NCBI GenBank assembly: GCA_027257055.1
Contig: JAPVLO010000379.1
Span: forward strand, 2,082,501 to 2,146,500
Length of the DNA stretch: 64,000 nt
Origin: Cephalopachus bancanus
Taxonomy: Eukaryota; Chordata; Mammalia; Primates; Tarsiidae
Reading direction: 5' to 3'
Position numbers and translations under genes: made by a program
Part shown: in pieces, positions 53,810 through 64,000 of the stretch
Position numbering within the stretch: the stretch's first letter is position 1
How the letters are laid out: each line of letters starts with the position of its first letter
The notes under the pieces: model-generated
Told to the model about the DNA's origin: nothing
Seen by the model: only the letters and a program-made list of their open reading frames with translations
Database searches by the model: none

Positions 53810-54140
53810 GCCCTCATGGGCACACTAGGAAACGTGTACTACTATAATTCCCACTTTGCAGATATGGAAACTGAGGCTCGTTGACTTGCTCTCAGCAAGG
53901 AGAGTACAGCCAGAACCTGAACCTGGATTTGTCTAATTCCAAAGTCTTGCCACAGTCATTCCTGCTTCCCCAGGGTTCCCAGTAGGTCACATCCATGGGA
54001 AGGGGCGGAAGGAGAGTCTGTGTGGGTATGCATAAGTAATGGGTATGCCTCCCTGTATACCTGGGCACTCTCTGAATCGCAGGTGGCTGTGTCCCCAGTG
54101 CCCAGCACATAGTAGATGCCAAAGAAATATCTAAGTAGGG
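53810..54140 (+). repeat. MIR fragment followed by L2 3' end
   Basis: MIR: ACTATAATTCCCACTTTGCA, GATATGGAAACTGAGGCTCG. L2 end: GGCTGTGTCCCCAGTGCCCA, GCACATAGTAGATGCCAAAG, AAATATC. Confidence 0.8.
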
Positions 54141-54149
54141 AGCCAAGAG

Positions 54150-55880
54150 TAGCTGGCAGAGGCGTGGGATGAGGAGACAGGCTTGTGAATTGTCCCATGA
54201 ATACCGGCCACCTCTGCCTCCCTCCCACGCCCTGGGTCCCAAAGAAGGCTGGGGAACAGGGGCTGAGGTTTTCCCAGAGCTGGGCAGGGCCCTGTCTCGT
54301 CTTCACTCACATTCACTCACATTCGACCATCTGGATGTCTCTCTAGATGAGCATTATGTCTCCCCTGCCCCTCCTCTACCCAAGCCAGAAGGATTTTCAG
54401 ACGCTGCCATGCTCCCAAAACCCCTAAGGCCTTGAGTTCAGGATCCCCGTGGGAGAGGCCTGCACAGGGACCCTGATTCAGGAGCCAACTGGGGGCCCCT
54501 GTTGGCTTCAGTGAGATTCAAATCACTGAGTCCTGGGCCTCCTTGCTCAGCCTGGAGAAGCCAGCCCGGGGTGCAGCCCCCAGGCCCCAGAGACAGCAAG
54601 GTTGGCGAGAAGGTGGAATGCAAGCTCAGAGTGAGTTTCCGCCTCTCTGCTGCCTCACATGCCTAGGCCCAGCAAAGGGCCCTCCTTACCCTGCCGTACT
54701 CTGGCTCTTGGGAGATCCCTTCTCTGAACCACCATCTTCTCCGTTCTGCTCTCATTTGCTGACTAGGCGCTGGGGTGGACGGGGGATGCCTCTCCCAGGC
54801 GTCCTCCAAGAGGAAACCTAGCTGAACCTTCCCCCTGCCTCTTCTGCAGGCCCCACATCTGGAACCATTTCAGGCAGGAGAAGCATGGGGCTGAGCTGCC
54901 CCTCCTTTGATGCTGTGGCTATGGGGAAGGGTCACGCCCTCTGGAAGGTTGGGGTCACAATGCATGGATGGCACCCCTCCTGGGGCTAAGAAAAGGGGGG
55001 TGCGAGGAGCAGTAATCGGCAGGGTGGTGGGGGCCGGGCAGAAGGAGCTGCAGCCTTTGTGTCTTGGTGCTCAGCACCGGAAGAGTGCTCCTCCGACACA
55101 TGGGCTCAGTGGGCAGCTGCAGAAAGGATGCTGTAGGTGACTGGCGTTTTCATCGTGGAGGAGAGGAATCCAAGCTTCCTTCTTGCTAAGCGGTTTCCCC
55201 ACTGCTAAAATGGGGGTGTTACTTTCCCCATAGGGAGGAGCCACGGTGAGAGGATGTTTGGGCCCAGGGTCAGCCCATCCTTAGGGCCCGAGATGGGCAG
55301 TAGTCGCCACCACTGATGTGATTATCACCATTTTGTTTAAAACATCGCTGCTTCCCACCAAAGCTGCCACCCAGTGGAGGAGATGGGGGGAACACACCCA
55401 GACCAGCCTGGGAATGTGGAATCAGACCCTGGAACTCCAGAGCCAGGATGAGGGAGGGCTGGGCAGTCAGGAAGAAGTTCCCAGAGGAAGTAACCTGAAA
55501 CTGGGCTTGGAGATGGGGAGTCGGGAAAGCCAGAGTGAGGGGAGAAGGCACTGCAGGGGACAGATGCTGGAGCGAAGCCCCAAGGCCCGAGGGCGCCCTG
55601 CAGGCCGGGCCGTAGGACTGCAGGTCAGGGTGTAGGTCGGGTTTAGGATCGTGTGAGGAGCAGAGCGCGGCCAGGGGGACGGAAGGGCGCTCCAGGGGGC
55701 CTGGCTCACCCTGGGGAGACCGCAGCCGAACTGCCGCCTCTGAGGAAGGACTCTGCCCTGGGGCCCGTCCCAGCCCCGCCCGCCCCGCACTCCAACCGAA
55801 GCCCTGAGGATCCGCGGGGGCCTCCGGCAACCACCCCGGTGTATCTACTCCCCACCCTACCCCCGCTCCAGAAATCAGGT
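54150..55880. other. Unannotated GC-rich stretch
   Basis: No exon or RNA gene was recognised. 55,470-55,600 (GAAGTAACCTGAAACTGGGC, GGGGAGAAGGCACTGCAGGG) resembles old repeat phrasing, but I could not assign it. CCACTGGGTGGCAG on the minus strand at 55,365-55,378 is a one-mismatch CTCF-type core. Confidence 0.4.
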
Positions 55881-55990
55881 GGCTGCTCCCTCCTCTCTTT
55901 ATTTATTCCTGTTTTTCCCCTTTTCAGGAGACGATAATTATTCAGATCATCGCGGTGATTTACTCGGCAATCAGAGCCGCTCGATGCGGT
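55880..55990 (+). promoter_or_regulatory. AT-rich block at the edge of CpG island 4: enhancer-like, or a splice acceptor
   Basis: Contains GGAGACGATAATTATTCAGA, CGGTGATTTACTCGG and CAATCAGAGCC: homeodomain and HOX-PBX type cores. It also contains a long pyrimidine tract ending TTCCCCTTTTCAG at 55,927, followed by G, a very good splice acceptor on the plus strand. If it were an exon, one frame stays open for 95 codons to 56,212. No upstream coding exon was recognised. Confidence 0.4.
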
Positions 55991-56639
55991 GGCCGCGGAG
56001 CCGAGACAGACAGCTTCGCGAGGAGGACGCGGCCGGGGGCTCAGCCCCCCTCCCAGCCGCCCGGCCTTTGTTCTCTCGGAGGTCCGCACCCGGCTGTCTG
56101 GCGGGCAGGGGAGGCGCCCACCCGCGCGGCCGCGAGCCGGGGCTTGGGGCGAGTGTGCACAAGCGTGCGCCCCGGGGGGGCGTGGGCGCGCGGGCTGCGG
56201 GCTGAGGCCTGAGGATGACGGGGCACCGCTGTGCGTGTCGGGGGGCGGGAGTGCACCGGCGCAGGAGCCCCGCGGTCAGGTGTGTGACTGGAACGTGTGC
56301 ACCTGTGTGATTACCGGGCCTGGGGTACATCTGTCTCCGCCGGCGTGTTCGGAGCGCGACGGGCAGGTGCCCAAACGGCGTATTTGGGGCACACAGCGGG
56401 GAGGGATGCGGGCGGGGGCTTCTGCGTGAAGCTGTCTGAGGTGATCGCGGACGGGGCCGGGCCGGGTGCTAGCTCGGTCTCTCCGAGCGTGCGGTCGGGG
56501 AGGAGGGAGCCGAGGAGCCCCGGTCGAGCCAGACGCCGGGTTCTCCGGGGCCGGTGCTGGGCCCCGGGGTCGCGTGGACACCGCGCGGCTGCATTCACAC
56601 GTGTCCGCGGACTTTCGCCTCTCCTGCCCGCGAGCTGGT

Positions 56640-56970
56640 GCGGTGACGGTGACCTCATTACCGCCTCCGCAAAGGCCCCTTGAAATCCCGGCGCCGTCGC
56701 ATTTGGCTGCTCTAAGTGATGGGAACGGCCTGCGCTTCCTGATCAATCGCTTAAAATTCAGGGTCGGCTCGCTCGCGGGGGAGGGCTGCCTGCCAGCCCC
56801 GCGCACCGCGCTCCGCCGCCTCCCCTGCACCCCCCCTTGCTTTGGGGGGGCGAGGCTGTCGTATTGGAAAACATCCCCGCGCTGGCTGGGGGGCCCGGTG
56901 GGGCCAGCGCTGGAAGCCGTTCCACTCGAGCAGATGGCTGTGAAACTTTGGCGGCGAGATAAATTGGGTC
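56640..56970. promoter_or_regulatory. Candidate enhancer-like block inside CpG island 4
   Basis: GACGGTGACCTCATTACCGC, GCTCTAAGTGATGGGAACGG, CTGATCAATCGCTTAAAATT, GTCGTATTGGAAAACATCCC, CTCGAGCAGATGGCTGTGAA and GGCGAGATAAATTGGGTC. The density of TGATCAATC, CAGATG (E-box), GATAAATT and ATTGG cores is well above the surroundings. Confidence 0.4.
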
Positions 56971-57390
56971 TGACGGCGTGAGGCCGGCTCACAGATGGGC
57001 GGGATTCTCACGCCGGCCCCCACGTCCGGCCGGGCTGCGGGCAGGGCCGGCGCCGCGCAGGCGCCCCTTGGGCACCCGCCCGGCCAGCTCCAGCTTCCAG
57101 AAGGCCACCCATCCGGCAACAGTCTCCCTCAGCCCAAGGCGCCCTCCGTCGCATTCCTTCCGGCCCCAGATCTCCCCAGAGACGGGCCCAGAGGGAGGGG
57201 CAGCCCCCAGCCCCCGCCCGGTCACCTCCGCCAAGCTGGCAGCTGGGCTTTCCCCCTCCTCTGCCATCCGCAGAGGCCTGAAGCGTGAAGGTTAACAGCT
57301 GGGGGGGAGGCTGCGTCTCCCTCTCTCACCCCCTCTCTGCTGCAGCCCCGCCCACCTGCCAGCCCTGGGGATGTCGTAAACAGGGCTATG

Positions 57391-57392
<2 letters not shown>

Positions 57393-57421
<29 letters not shown>
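57393..57421 (+). repeat. (GT)n microsatellite
   Basis: About 14 GT units inside CpG island 4. Confidence 0.97.
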
Positions 57422-57424
<3 letters not shown>

Positions 57425-57640
57425 GGGGGGCGGCTAAAGGGAGGGAGAGAAGAGCCAGACAGACAAAGGGAGAGCGAAAGCGAGCAAGAGGCGAGCGGAG
57501 ACCGAGGGACAGAGACAACTAGAGACAGAGACAGGCCGAGGAAGAAAAGGCGATGGAGGTGTCGAGACGGGCACGAAGACACCCACCGAGAGAGGGGGAG
57601 GGAGGGAGAGAGCCAGAGAGGAGACACACAGTGAAGCGGG
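57425..57640 (+). other. Purine-rich, possibly 5' UTR-like run
   Basis: Nearly all A and G on the plus strand, built from words such as GGGAGAGCGAAAGCGAGCAA, GAGACAGAGACAGG and GAGAGAGGGGGAGGGAGG. Such runs occur in 5' UTRs of CpG-island genes and in simple decayed repeats; the bases alone do not decide. Confidence 0.4.
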
Positions 57641-58269
57641 AAGAAGGCGCAGGACTGGGCGAGGGACGCGACGTTGGCAGAAATGCAGGCGGGACGGCCT
57701 CGAGCTGCGGGCGACCGTGGGGGCGGGGACGAGCCGAGGTCTGGGGGCTGGGTGCGACCCCGGGGCGACCTCCGCCCCCGCCACAGGGGCCGAGGTCCGG
57801 AGCCAGGGAGTGTCGCTCCCCGCCTCGGTTTCCCCGGGAGTGCTGGGCGAAGGAGACGGCAGAGGGTGGGGGAGAGGTGGGGGCGCAGCGCGGGCACAGC
57901 TCTGCCGCAGAGCCGGCCTACGAGCCGCCTCCCTCGCGCATCAGTCCAGCGGGCAGATATCGATCCGGCCCAGCCGACCTCGATCCCCGCGGCCTGCGGC
58001 CCGCTCTGCGGCGGGCCTGCAAAGAAGGGGGGCCCACTTCTCGAGCCGCCCCCGCGGGCATTCTGCGCCAGGATGAGCCACCGACCGCCCCGGCCCGAGC
58101 GGCGCCGCGCCCCCGTCTGCACCTGCGCGACCCTGTTCGACGGGCCTGGTAGCCTGCGGCCGGGGGATGGCCAGGGTGACCTCGGGCCCCGCCTCCTCCA
58201 GGGCGCGCGAGGCGGGAGGGAAGAACCTTCTCCGAGTTGAAGTTGAAGTTTCGTAAAGGGCGTGAAGGA

Positions 58270-58320
58270 GACAGCCAATCAGCGGGCCAGTATTTACATG
58301 GACTCTCTGATTGGCTCTCG
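58270..58320. promoter_or_regulatory. Inverted CCAAT pair flanking a FOX-type site
   Basis: AGCCAATCAGCG (CCAAT at 58,275-58,279) and, inverted, CTGATTGGCTC (ATTGG at 58,310-58,314) are 35 bases apart. Both carry the full NF-Y flank (CCAATCAG). Between them GTATTTACATG includes a FOX-type TATTTAC. Two further CCAAT boxes lie at 58,622 and 58,645. This is proximal-promoter architecture at the edge of CpG island 4. Confidence 0.55.
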
Positions 58321-58649
58321 CAGTGCCTGTAGAATGTTACTTTGAAACCTTGGGAAGACCCAAAGTCCCCTCGATGAGGCGGCGTGGGGAGGCCCAGGTT
58401 TTATGTAGGGCACCCAGGCCAAGCTCTGAGGAAAAGTGGGGAGCGCTGAGACCTAGTTCCGGCCAGCCCTCACCGTCCAGATGACCAATCTGAGAAAGGG
58501 ACAGAGAGGTGGCGCTTGACCTGGACCTAAGCTCCGCCTAGGGCCCTTCGATGTACCCACCTTCTGATTCGGACTGGAGGTGGGGAGGAGGGGCTTGGTC
58601 CTGGCCGGCTGTGAAGGCCATCCAATGGCGTGGGAAGGGCTGAGCCAAT

Positions 58650-60040
58650 AGTTTGGGGGAGGGGCAGAGGCGGGAGCCCGGCGGTGCAGTCTTATGTGTG
58701 ACCGGAAAATGTGGATAGTGTCACCATTTCGGGGAGCCCACAAGTAATGCATCTTCAGAGATAAGCCCAGTTGGTTCCCCCACTGACCCCCAGGCCTGCC
58801 TGATCTTAAGATCATGTTTCCCCTGACAACCTGGACAGGTAGGCATGAACACACAGGAGCCCAGTGACAGGCTGAAGGCTCAGGGGCCTAAGGAGTGGGT
58901 GTGCTCTGTGCAGGCCACCCCCAGCAGCCTCACACTGCCCCTCATCCATCCTCCTGCATCCAGCAGACCCTGAGTCACTCTTGGGCAGTGGGGAGAGATC
59001 TGGACATGGGCAGCTTGGAGCAGAGAACCGGTTTCTGTCATGAGGCCTCCACCCCGCCTTTCCCCACTAAGTGGGCCCCTCCCACGCATGCTGGGAAAAG
59101 GGTCCCCTGGGGTTGCCATTCGAAAATCCAGCCCAGCTTCCTGGCCCATACTCCTCCCCAGGGGCTCAGCATAGATGACTCAGGACTGTGGGGGGCTGGG
59201 GGGCTGTCTAGGGGTGAATGGAGGAAGAGGGCCTGAGTCTGTGGCTGAGGCTGAAGAGAAAGCCCCTCTACCATCTGCCTGTGGCGAATTGGGGGACAGG
59301 TGGGAGAATTCACTCTAGCGGGGTTCTGACCCCACCCTAATTCTTTCCCAGTGACATAGCCTGGAGACCTGGCTGTGTCACTCAACTCCAAACAGCCTTC
59401 ACCCAGAGCCTGACGTGTATGCGAAGGAGAGGTTACGCCTGCGAGTCCTTGTGTGTACGCAGCTGGCCCTGTGACACACCCCTGTGGGACCTTGGGCTGC
59501 AGCATGAAGTGCTAAGACACACACACCTTCTTTGCAGAAGACCTAAGGACCCCACAGCCAGTGCCAGGACATCTAAGAGACTCCACTACTTGCCAACCCC
59601 CAGAACCCAGCCAGCCAATGAGCCAAACTTGCTGTGTGACTTTGGCATCAGCTCACACATCTCTGAGCCTCAGGCTTCTCTGTAATGCCATGCCCTCCTG
59701 AGCGTACCAGTCCAGTGGTGGCAGCTGCAGAGAAATCCTGGCAGCAGGGGCAGGGGTCAAGAGGAGCCTGGGAGGCCCTTCTCAGAGGCCCGGCTGGTTC
59801 AGCCTATGGTCTGGGAGCTGAGTGGGGCTGGGATCAGACTGCCAAATCCCACGGTTCTCACCAGCTCTCATAATCTCATCTCTCCTCCTGCCTGCCTGTC
59901 CACCTCATGAAGAGCAGGAGGCTAGGCTGGGTCTGGGGGCAGGAGCTAGGAGCTGCGTGTGTGCATTTGTGTGTGTGTGTGTGTGTGGGTACACATGGGG
60001 AGGGTGTGAGAGCCTTCCCCCCACCCCCGCCGCTGCTGCC
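58650..60040. other. Unannotated stretch with a MIR and a short (GT)n
   Basis: A MIR-like piece at 59,560-59,690 (TGCTGTGTGACTTTGGCATC, CATCTCTGAGCCTCAGG). (GT)n at about 59,966-59,987. No exon was recognised. Confidence 0.45.
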
Positions 60041-60044
60041 ATCG

Positions 60045-60135
60045 CGCTGAGAAGCTGAGATAATCCCTCGCCATCTGTCTTATGTTGCTAACCCACTCAG
60101 CCGGACAGCTGCCCGGCCACAGCTCTACAGGCGAG
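60045..60135. promoter_or_regulatory. Candidate E-box/GATA/OTX-type element
   Basis: GCTGAGATAATCCCTCGCCA, TCTGTCTTATGTTGCTAACC and CGGACAGCTGCCCGGCC: an AGATAA, an OTX-type TAATCC, a CATCTG and a CAGCTG E-box within 75 bases. Confidence 0.35.
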
Positions 60136-60569
60136 CGGGTGGGGGATGAGGGGCACTGGGGGAACTAGCCTGCTCTGAGGACCAGGGACGCTCAGGCCTC
60201 ACACCCCTGCTCTACAGAGGGGGAAAGTAAAGCCAGAGAGGGAACAGGCAGGACTTCCCCCATTCCTGCTTCTGACCGTGGGAAGGAGTAGAGAACGTCC
60301 CTGGACTTGGGGTGGGGGGCTGACCCTCCCAGAATCAAGGAGATGGACAGAATGACCCGCTCGCTTATGTCCTCAGGAGCACTCCACATCTTCATGCACA
60401 CAGATCCCTCGGATAGGACAGGGACAGCAGGACAAGTCAAGCCTTCTGGACTCAGGGAAGGGGAGGAGTCATCTCACCCTGCCCCAGCCTCTGGACAGGC
60501 CGATACCCAGGCCTCCGACGGTCAGCTTCCCAGAGCCAGGAGGGAAAGCAGGTTCAGAGGATATTTGAT

Positions 60570-60665
60570 GGGTAATGCTCAGTGTGCAGGCCCATTGTCC
60601 TGGTGAGGAAACTGAGGCTCGGAGAGGGAAGTGACTTTCCTCGGCTCACCCCAGTGTGCTTGGAC
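60570..60665 (+). repeat. MIR SINE fragment
   Basis: GGCCCATTGTCCTGGTGAGG, AAACTGAGGCTCGGAGAGGG and AAGTGACTTTCC. Confidence 0.75.
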
Positions 60666-60899
60666 CCAGGCATCAGGCTCCGGCCACCCTAGGTCTGCCC
60701 CCAGCTCTGTCTGCTCTCCTTCCTAGTAATCAAGTCTCTCACCCTGCCTCCCCATCCCAGCCCTCTCTGCTCCATGGGGCTCTGAGGTGCTGCCAGTCGA
60801 AGCCCGACCATCAGACTCTCGGCAGGGTGGTCCCAGCGGTGGGGGTGCCAGGCCTTGATGGGCAGGGGCTATGGAAGGAAAAACTGTGCACTCGAGTGT

Positions 60900-61200
60900 G
60901 ATGTCTCCCGCCCGTCATCCTTCACCAACCCCACACAAACAGCACACTTCCACACACGTGCACCCTCAAGCACAGGCTCCCACATGCCCCGTGTGATCAC
61001 GCAAACAGGCAGATAAACACAAAGTCGTGCACACAGAGCTGGTAAACATGTAACCTCAGAGATGCAGCCGCCAACTCAGACAGCCACCCACGTCCTCACA
61101 CCAACACGCAGGCCTCAACATCACACCAAATGTGAATTCCACCCCCGCCCTCCCACACTGCAGGCTCCCACCCCAGGTACTCCACCCTCCCACACAGAGC
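60900..61200. repeat. CACA-rich low-complexity patch
   Basis: CACACTTCCACACACGTGCA-like sequence with many interruptions. Confidence 0.6.
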
Positions 61201-61734
61201 AGTCCCCTCCAGGCAGGGCCTAAGTGGAGGCAGGAGTGGAGGTCTGCTCTGTCCTTATTGCCTGTGGGTGAGGTCCTTCCACCAAGATGCTGATGAACTC
61301 CCATACCCTCCCCAGCCCCCAAGACCTTGGGGACTTCCCCGGACCCCAGATCCAAGAGCACAGTGCCCACCTCTCATCCCAGGGGTTCTCAACTCCCCCA
61401 GGCCCTGGAAGGGGAAGAGGACCAATGGGGGGAAGCGCCTCCCTTCTTGGCTGGAAGCCAGAGAAGCAATCTGACAGACTGTGGCCTGAGTCCACACAGG
61501 GCCATGGACTTCAAGTCCTGTCCTTGGCCTAACCACCACAAACCTTCCTTCCCAAACCTCTGCCTCTGTCGGCTGTTTCCCCTCCGCCTAGCTCCTTAGA
61601 GGCCCTGCAGGTAAAGGTGAGCTGACCCCCTCTGGCTCCCAGCTGGAATCTGACTCTCAGATCACTGTACTCTTGAGCCCAAGGGACCCTGAACCTGGCT
61701 TCCCCAAAGCAAAGGGGGAGCTCAGCTCCAGATA

Positions 61735-61945
61735 CACCACAGGCTCCCTCACACACAGTGTGGCACACTCACACCTGCTGTCACTCACATGCTCACTCGC
61801 ACACATCCTGTGTAGTGTTCATAGTTATCACACACACACAGTTACTCTCGCAGCCACACTCTTGCACACACAAACTGCCACACCCTCATGCTCTCACACG
61901 GTCATTCTTTCACGCTCAGCCACAACTCACCCTGTTACACTCATG
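61735..61945. repeat. CACA/TCACAC-rich low-complexity patch
   Basis: CTCACACACAGTGTGGCACA, CACTCACACCTGCTGTCACT and TCTCACACGG-like words; frames rich in S, H, T and L are artefacts. Confidence 0.75.
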
Positions 61946-62224
61946 ACCCTACCTGGGCAGTCCACAGTTCTGGAGCCCTGAGGTCAGTAGATTCCAGGCA
62001 GAGGCTCCAAGGCTAATGCTGACAGCCTAGTGTGCAGGGAGAGGGGAAGGGCCACCACTGAGGCCTACGGGGTCTTGAATAATTCAGGACTATAGCGGCT
62101 GTGGTGGCTGCAGCCTGTCAGCTGCAAGGAAAGGACAGTGGCTAGATTGTTCTGGGAAGATCACCCCAGTGCTTTGAGGAGAATTAGCCCAGGATTGGGG
62201 CTCACTGAACCCACAGGGGGCTTT

Positions 62225-62680
62225 TCACACATGCTTTTACTTTTAAGCCTCACCATGAGTCTCACAGCTCCGTTGCACAGGTGAGGACACTGAGGCTTCT
62301 ATGAGGAAAATACTTGTTCAAAGGTGTAAAGCAGGGTCTCCGCCTCCCACTTGCGCCCCTCTGTCCCCCGTATACACACTCACTCCCTGGTCATCGTGCC
62401 CAGCAGGTGAGAGATGCCAGCCATGTCAGGACACCCTGGAGTGTGCTGTTGGGGACTGAATCCAGGAAGACCTGGCTCAGGACCTGTACATTGTGCTCTG
62501 AGCACATAGTAGGTGCTCAGTTGCTGCTGGCAGCAGAGTAGCCCGAGGCTGTGCCTCTACCTCTTACCCAAGGTTCTAGACCTCTCTGAGCGTCGGTTTC
62601 CTCATCTGTAAGATGAGCACCAATTATACCAACCTCACAGGCTATTGGCAAGGACCAACTGGGAAAACACACCGCAGGCA
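62225..62680 (+). repeat. MIR, L2 terminus and MIR in series
   Basis: MIR end at 62,225-62,320 (CAGCTCCGTTGCACAGGTGA, GGACACTGAGGCTTC). L2 terminus at 62,480-62,530 (GAGCACATAGTAGGTGCTCA). MIR at 62,555-62,680 (GACCTCTCTGAGCGTCGGTT, TCCTCATCTGTAAGATGAGC, ACCAACCTCACAGGC). Confidence 0.8.
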
Positions 62681-63105
62681 GTTGGCATGGGGTCTGGCCT
62701 GCAAGCAGGGCTCTGCATTGCAGCTCCGATTGTGATGTGGATCCCTCGCCATAAAGAGAGACAGCCATGAAGTCGCATCATGCACACACGGCTCTCCTGC
62801 CTGAGGCTCACTCCCCGTTCTCCCCTGATGCTGTCTCCTCTTCAAGACAGAATGCTTCTGCCACTTCCTCCAGGATGACAGCTCTAGTCTCTCGCCATAT
62901 CCAGCACCCCCTTAGTGGCCTCCCTGCCACCCTCCTTGGCACCCAGAGGGCTGAACTCCTACGGGTCTGACTGCCATTTCCACCCTGCACGCCGAGGCTG
63001 GGCCCAGCCTGCCCCAGCCCAGGACCTGCACACAGTAGGTGCTTATGTGCTGCCAGCAGAACCGGCAGCCCTGTAACCACGTCAGCACAAAGCAGCAGGC
63101 ATTCT
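62680..63105. other. Unannotated stretch
   Basis: A probable L2 terminus (GACCTGCACACAGTAGGTGC) lies near 63,022. Nothing else was recognised. Confidence 0.4.
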
Positions 63106-63565
63106 GGGTGCATCTGCAGTTAAAATAAACCACTGAGGTCATGGGTCTGTTCTCTCTGCAAAAACAAAAATACCCACTGGTTGTGTCTGATGAGAACATA
63201 GCAGAAGACCAGAACGTGGCTGCTTCACCCACAGGCCACGCATCAGGCTCCCAGCCATGTCCTGGACCTGAAGGGGCACCTGCCCAGGCTCGGGGTGACC
63301 AACACTGAAAGGCAGTCGGTGTGTGACCACTGTGCCCAGTGGGGAATGGCAGGCACTCGGTCCCCAGAGCCCTGAGCCCTGAGGAAATTATGGAACATTC
63401 TCCATATTTGATTCAAAATAAAAACCACAGTAAACCATAGACCCAAAACTTATACGTCGGCTGAAATTAAAATAGCTTCTTGCTACGTTTTCTGGTTTCA
63501 ATATTCTGGAGAAGCTCATGGAAGCTGAATCAGGCAATTTGTCTCTCGTGCTGTGTTTCTGTTGT
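63105..63565. promoter_or_regulatory. AT-richer candidate regulatory block
   Basis: Two AT-rich pockets: 63,115-63,185 (CAGTTAAAATAAACCACTGA, AAAAACAAAAATACCCACTG) and 63,385-63,560 (GGAACATTCTCCATATTTGA, TTCAAAATAAAAACCACAGT, GCTGAAATTAAAATAGCTTC). Not recognisable as a repeat. AACCACAGT fits a RUNX-type site, and an OCT/FOX/homeodomain-like composition is evident. Confidence 0.35.
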
Positions 63566-64000
63566 CGTCCTTGCTTTGCTGGGGTCTCAGCACATGCCTG
63601 GTCCCCCCCGAAGCAGACCCTGGCTGGGCCTGGGGGTCCCCTGGTCCTGCCCTCCTGAGGCTGATCGCCTTGGAGAGTGTCCATGCCTATGTGCCTCTCA
63701 TGGGTTCCCGTGGCCCCTCAGAGTGACAGGACCAGGGCCCAGCCTAGGCCAAGAGCTGCCCCCCACAGGCCCTTCTCTGCCACTGCTCCCCACAAGGTTC
63801 CCAGCACCCCCGGCCCCTCCCTCTTCGGGGAACCTTGCGGCTGGGCCCGTGCCTGCGGCGAGTCTCACCCCAGTATTATTTTAGTCGCAGACAGACACGA
63901 GGCAGATGGTGACAACATCCCTTCTCCGCTCCCCACTGACGAGCCGTTGCCGCCCTGAAGCCTCAGGGTTCTTCTCCCTCAGGAATATTTCAGTCCCGAC
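63565..64000. other. GC-rich stretch running off the window edge
   Basis: No exon was recognised. The last 130 bases (CCCAGTATTATTTTAGTCGC, AATATTTCAGTCCCGAC) become motif-like again and may begin another regulatory block that continues outside. Confidence 0.35.

Larger units (their letters stand above)
55930..58330. promoter_or_regulatory. CpG island 4, likely promoter region
   Basis: The largest CpG-rich segment on the right side; densest at 55,980-56,620 and 57,640-58,240. It contains a (GT)n tract (57,393-57,421) followed by a purine-rich 5' UTR-like run (57,425-57,640). The right edge carries inverted CCAAT boxes. An AT-richer motif block lies inside at 56,640-56,970. No protein exon was identified; frames up to 328 codons are compositional. 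Inference: promoter and proximal control of a developmental gene. Confidence 0.65.

Noticed and set aside
55879..56205. Frame starting like a signal peptide (AAPSSLYLFLFFPFSG)
   Set aside because: The hydrophobic start is just the translation of a polypyrimidine tract and the initiation codon would be GTG. The tract is better explained as an intron end or as AT-rich regulatory DNA.
57292..58278. 328-codon minus-strand frame in CpG island 4
   Set aside because: It runs through a (GT)n tract (reading HTHTHT), a purine tract and CpG-rich DNA. This is composition, not a protein.

Overview
This is mammalian nuclear DNA, and I could support no complete protein-coding gene in it. The organism is a primate: there are about 35 dimeric Alu (7SL-derived) insertions. 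None carries the left-arm signature of anthropoid AluS/AluY (GGTGAAACCCCGTCTC), and none carries the AGCAAGAGCGAGACC signature I associate with lemurs and lorises. Roughly 20 belong to one distinctive young type, with a head reading GGCTCAGCCTGTAATCC, a left arm reading CAACTTGGCGAGACCTCATC and a tail reading GAGACTCCAACTC. Together with AluJ-like older copies this points to a non-anthropoid haplorhine; my best inference is a tarsier. The window also holds ordinary mammalian fossils (L2, MIR, L1M 3' ends).

Layout. 1-8,050: no Alu; L2 and MIR fossils, a (CA)n tract and a long antisense L2 fragment (about 5,900-7,160). 8,050-11,000: an L1M 3' end split by Alus, then a MIR and one Alu. 11,250-12,650: a dense CpG island with a likely minus-strand 5' UTR exon whose splice donor lies at 11,897-11,902. 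13,000-17,000: L2, MIR and one AluJ. 18,000-18,650: a second CpG island with two minus-strand CTCF-type motifs; a 165-base piece of it recurs about 1.08 kb away in CpG-decayed form. 19,600-40,320: an Alu-packed domain with nested Alu-in-Alu events and L1 3' ends shattered by Alus, plus a 5S rRNA-derived fragment at 27,947. 41,280-43,100: a third CpG island with a plus-strand CTCF-type motif, a decayed minisatellite and an RFX X-box. 46,800-64,000: almost Alu-free (only two copies), GC-rich, with short AT-rich blocks full of homeodomain, POU, FOX and GATA type motifs, and a fourth CpG island (55,930-58,330) followed by an inverted pair of CCAAT boxes.

How it fits together (inference). The left and middle parts look like introns or intergenic DNA around one or two promoters. 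The right quarter looks like the regulatory landscape of a developmental transcription factor lying inside or just beyond the window edge. The CTCF-type motifs point outward (minus at 18.1 and 18.6 kb, plus at 41.3 kb), as at a topological boundary, with the Alu-rich block between them. I could not name the locus. The open frames of 100-400 codons are shadows of CpG islands, Alus or L2 and are not annotated as genes.
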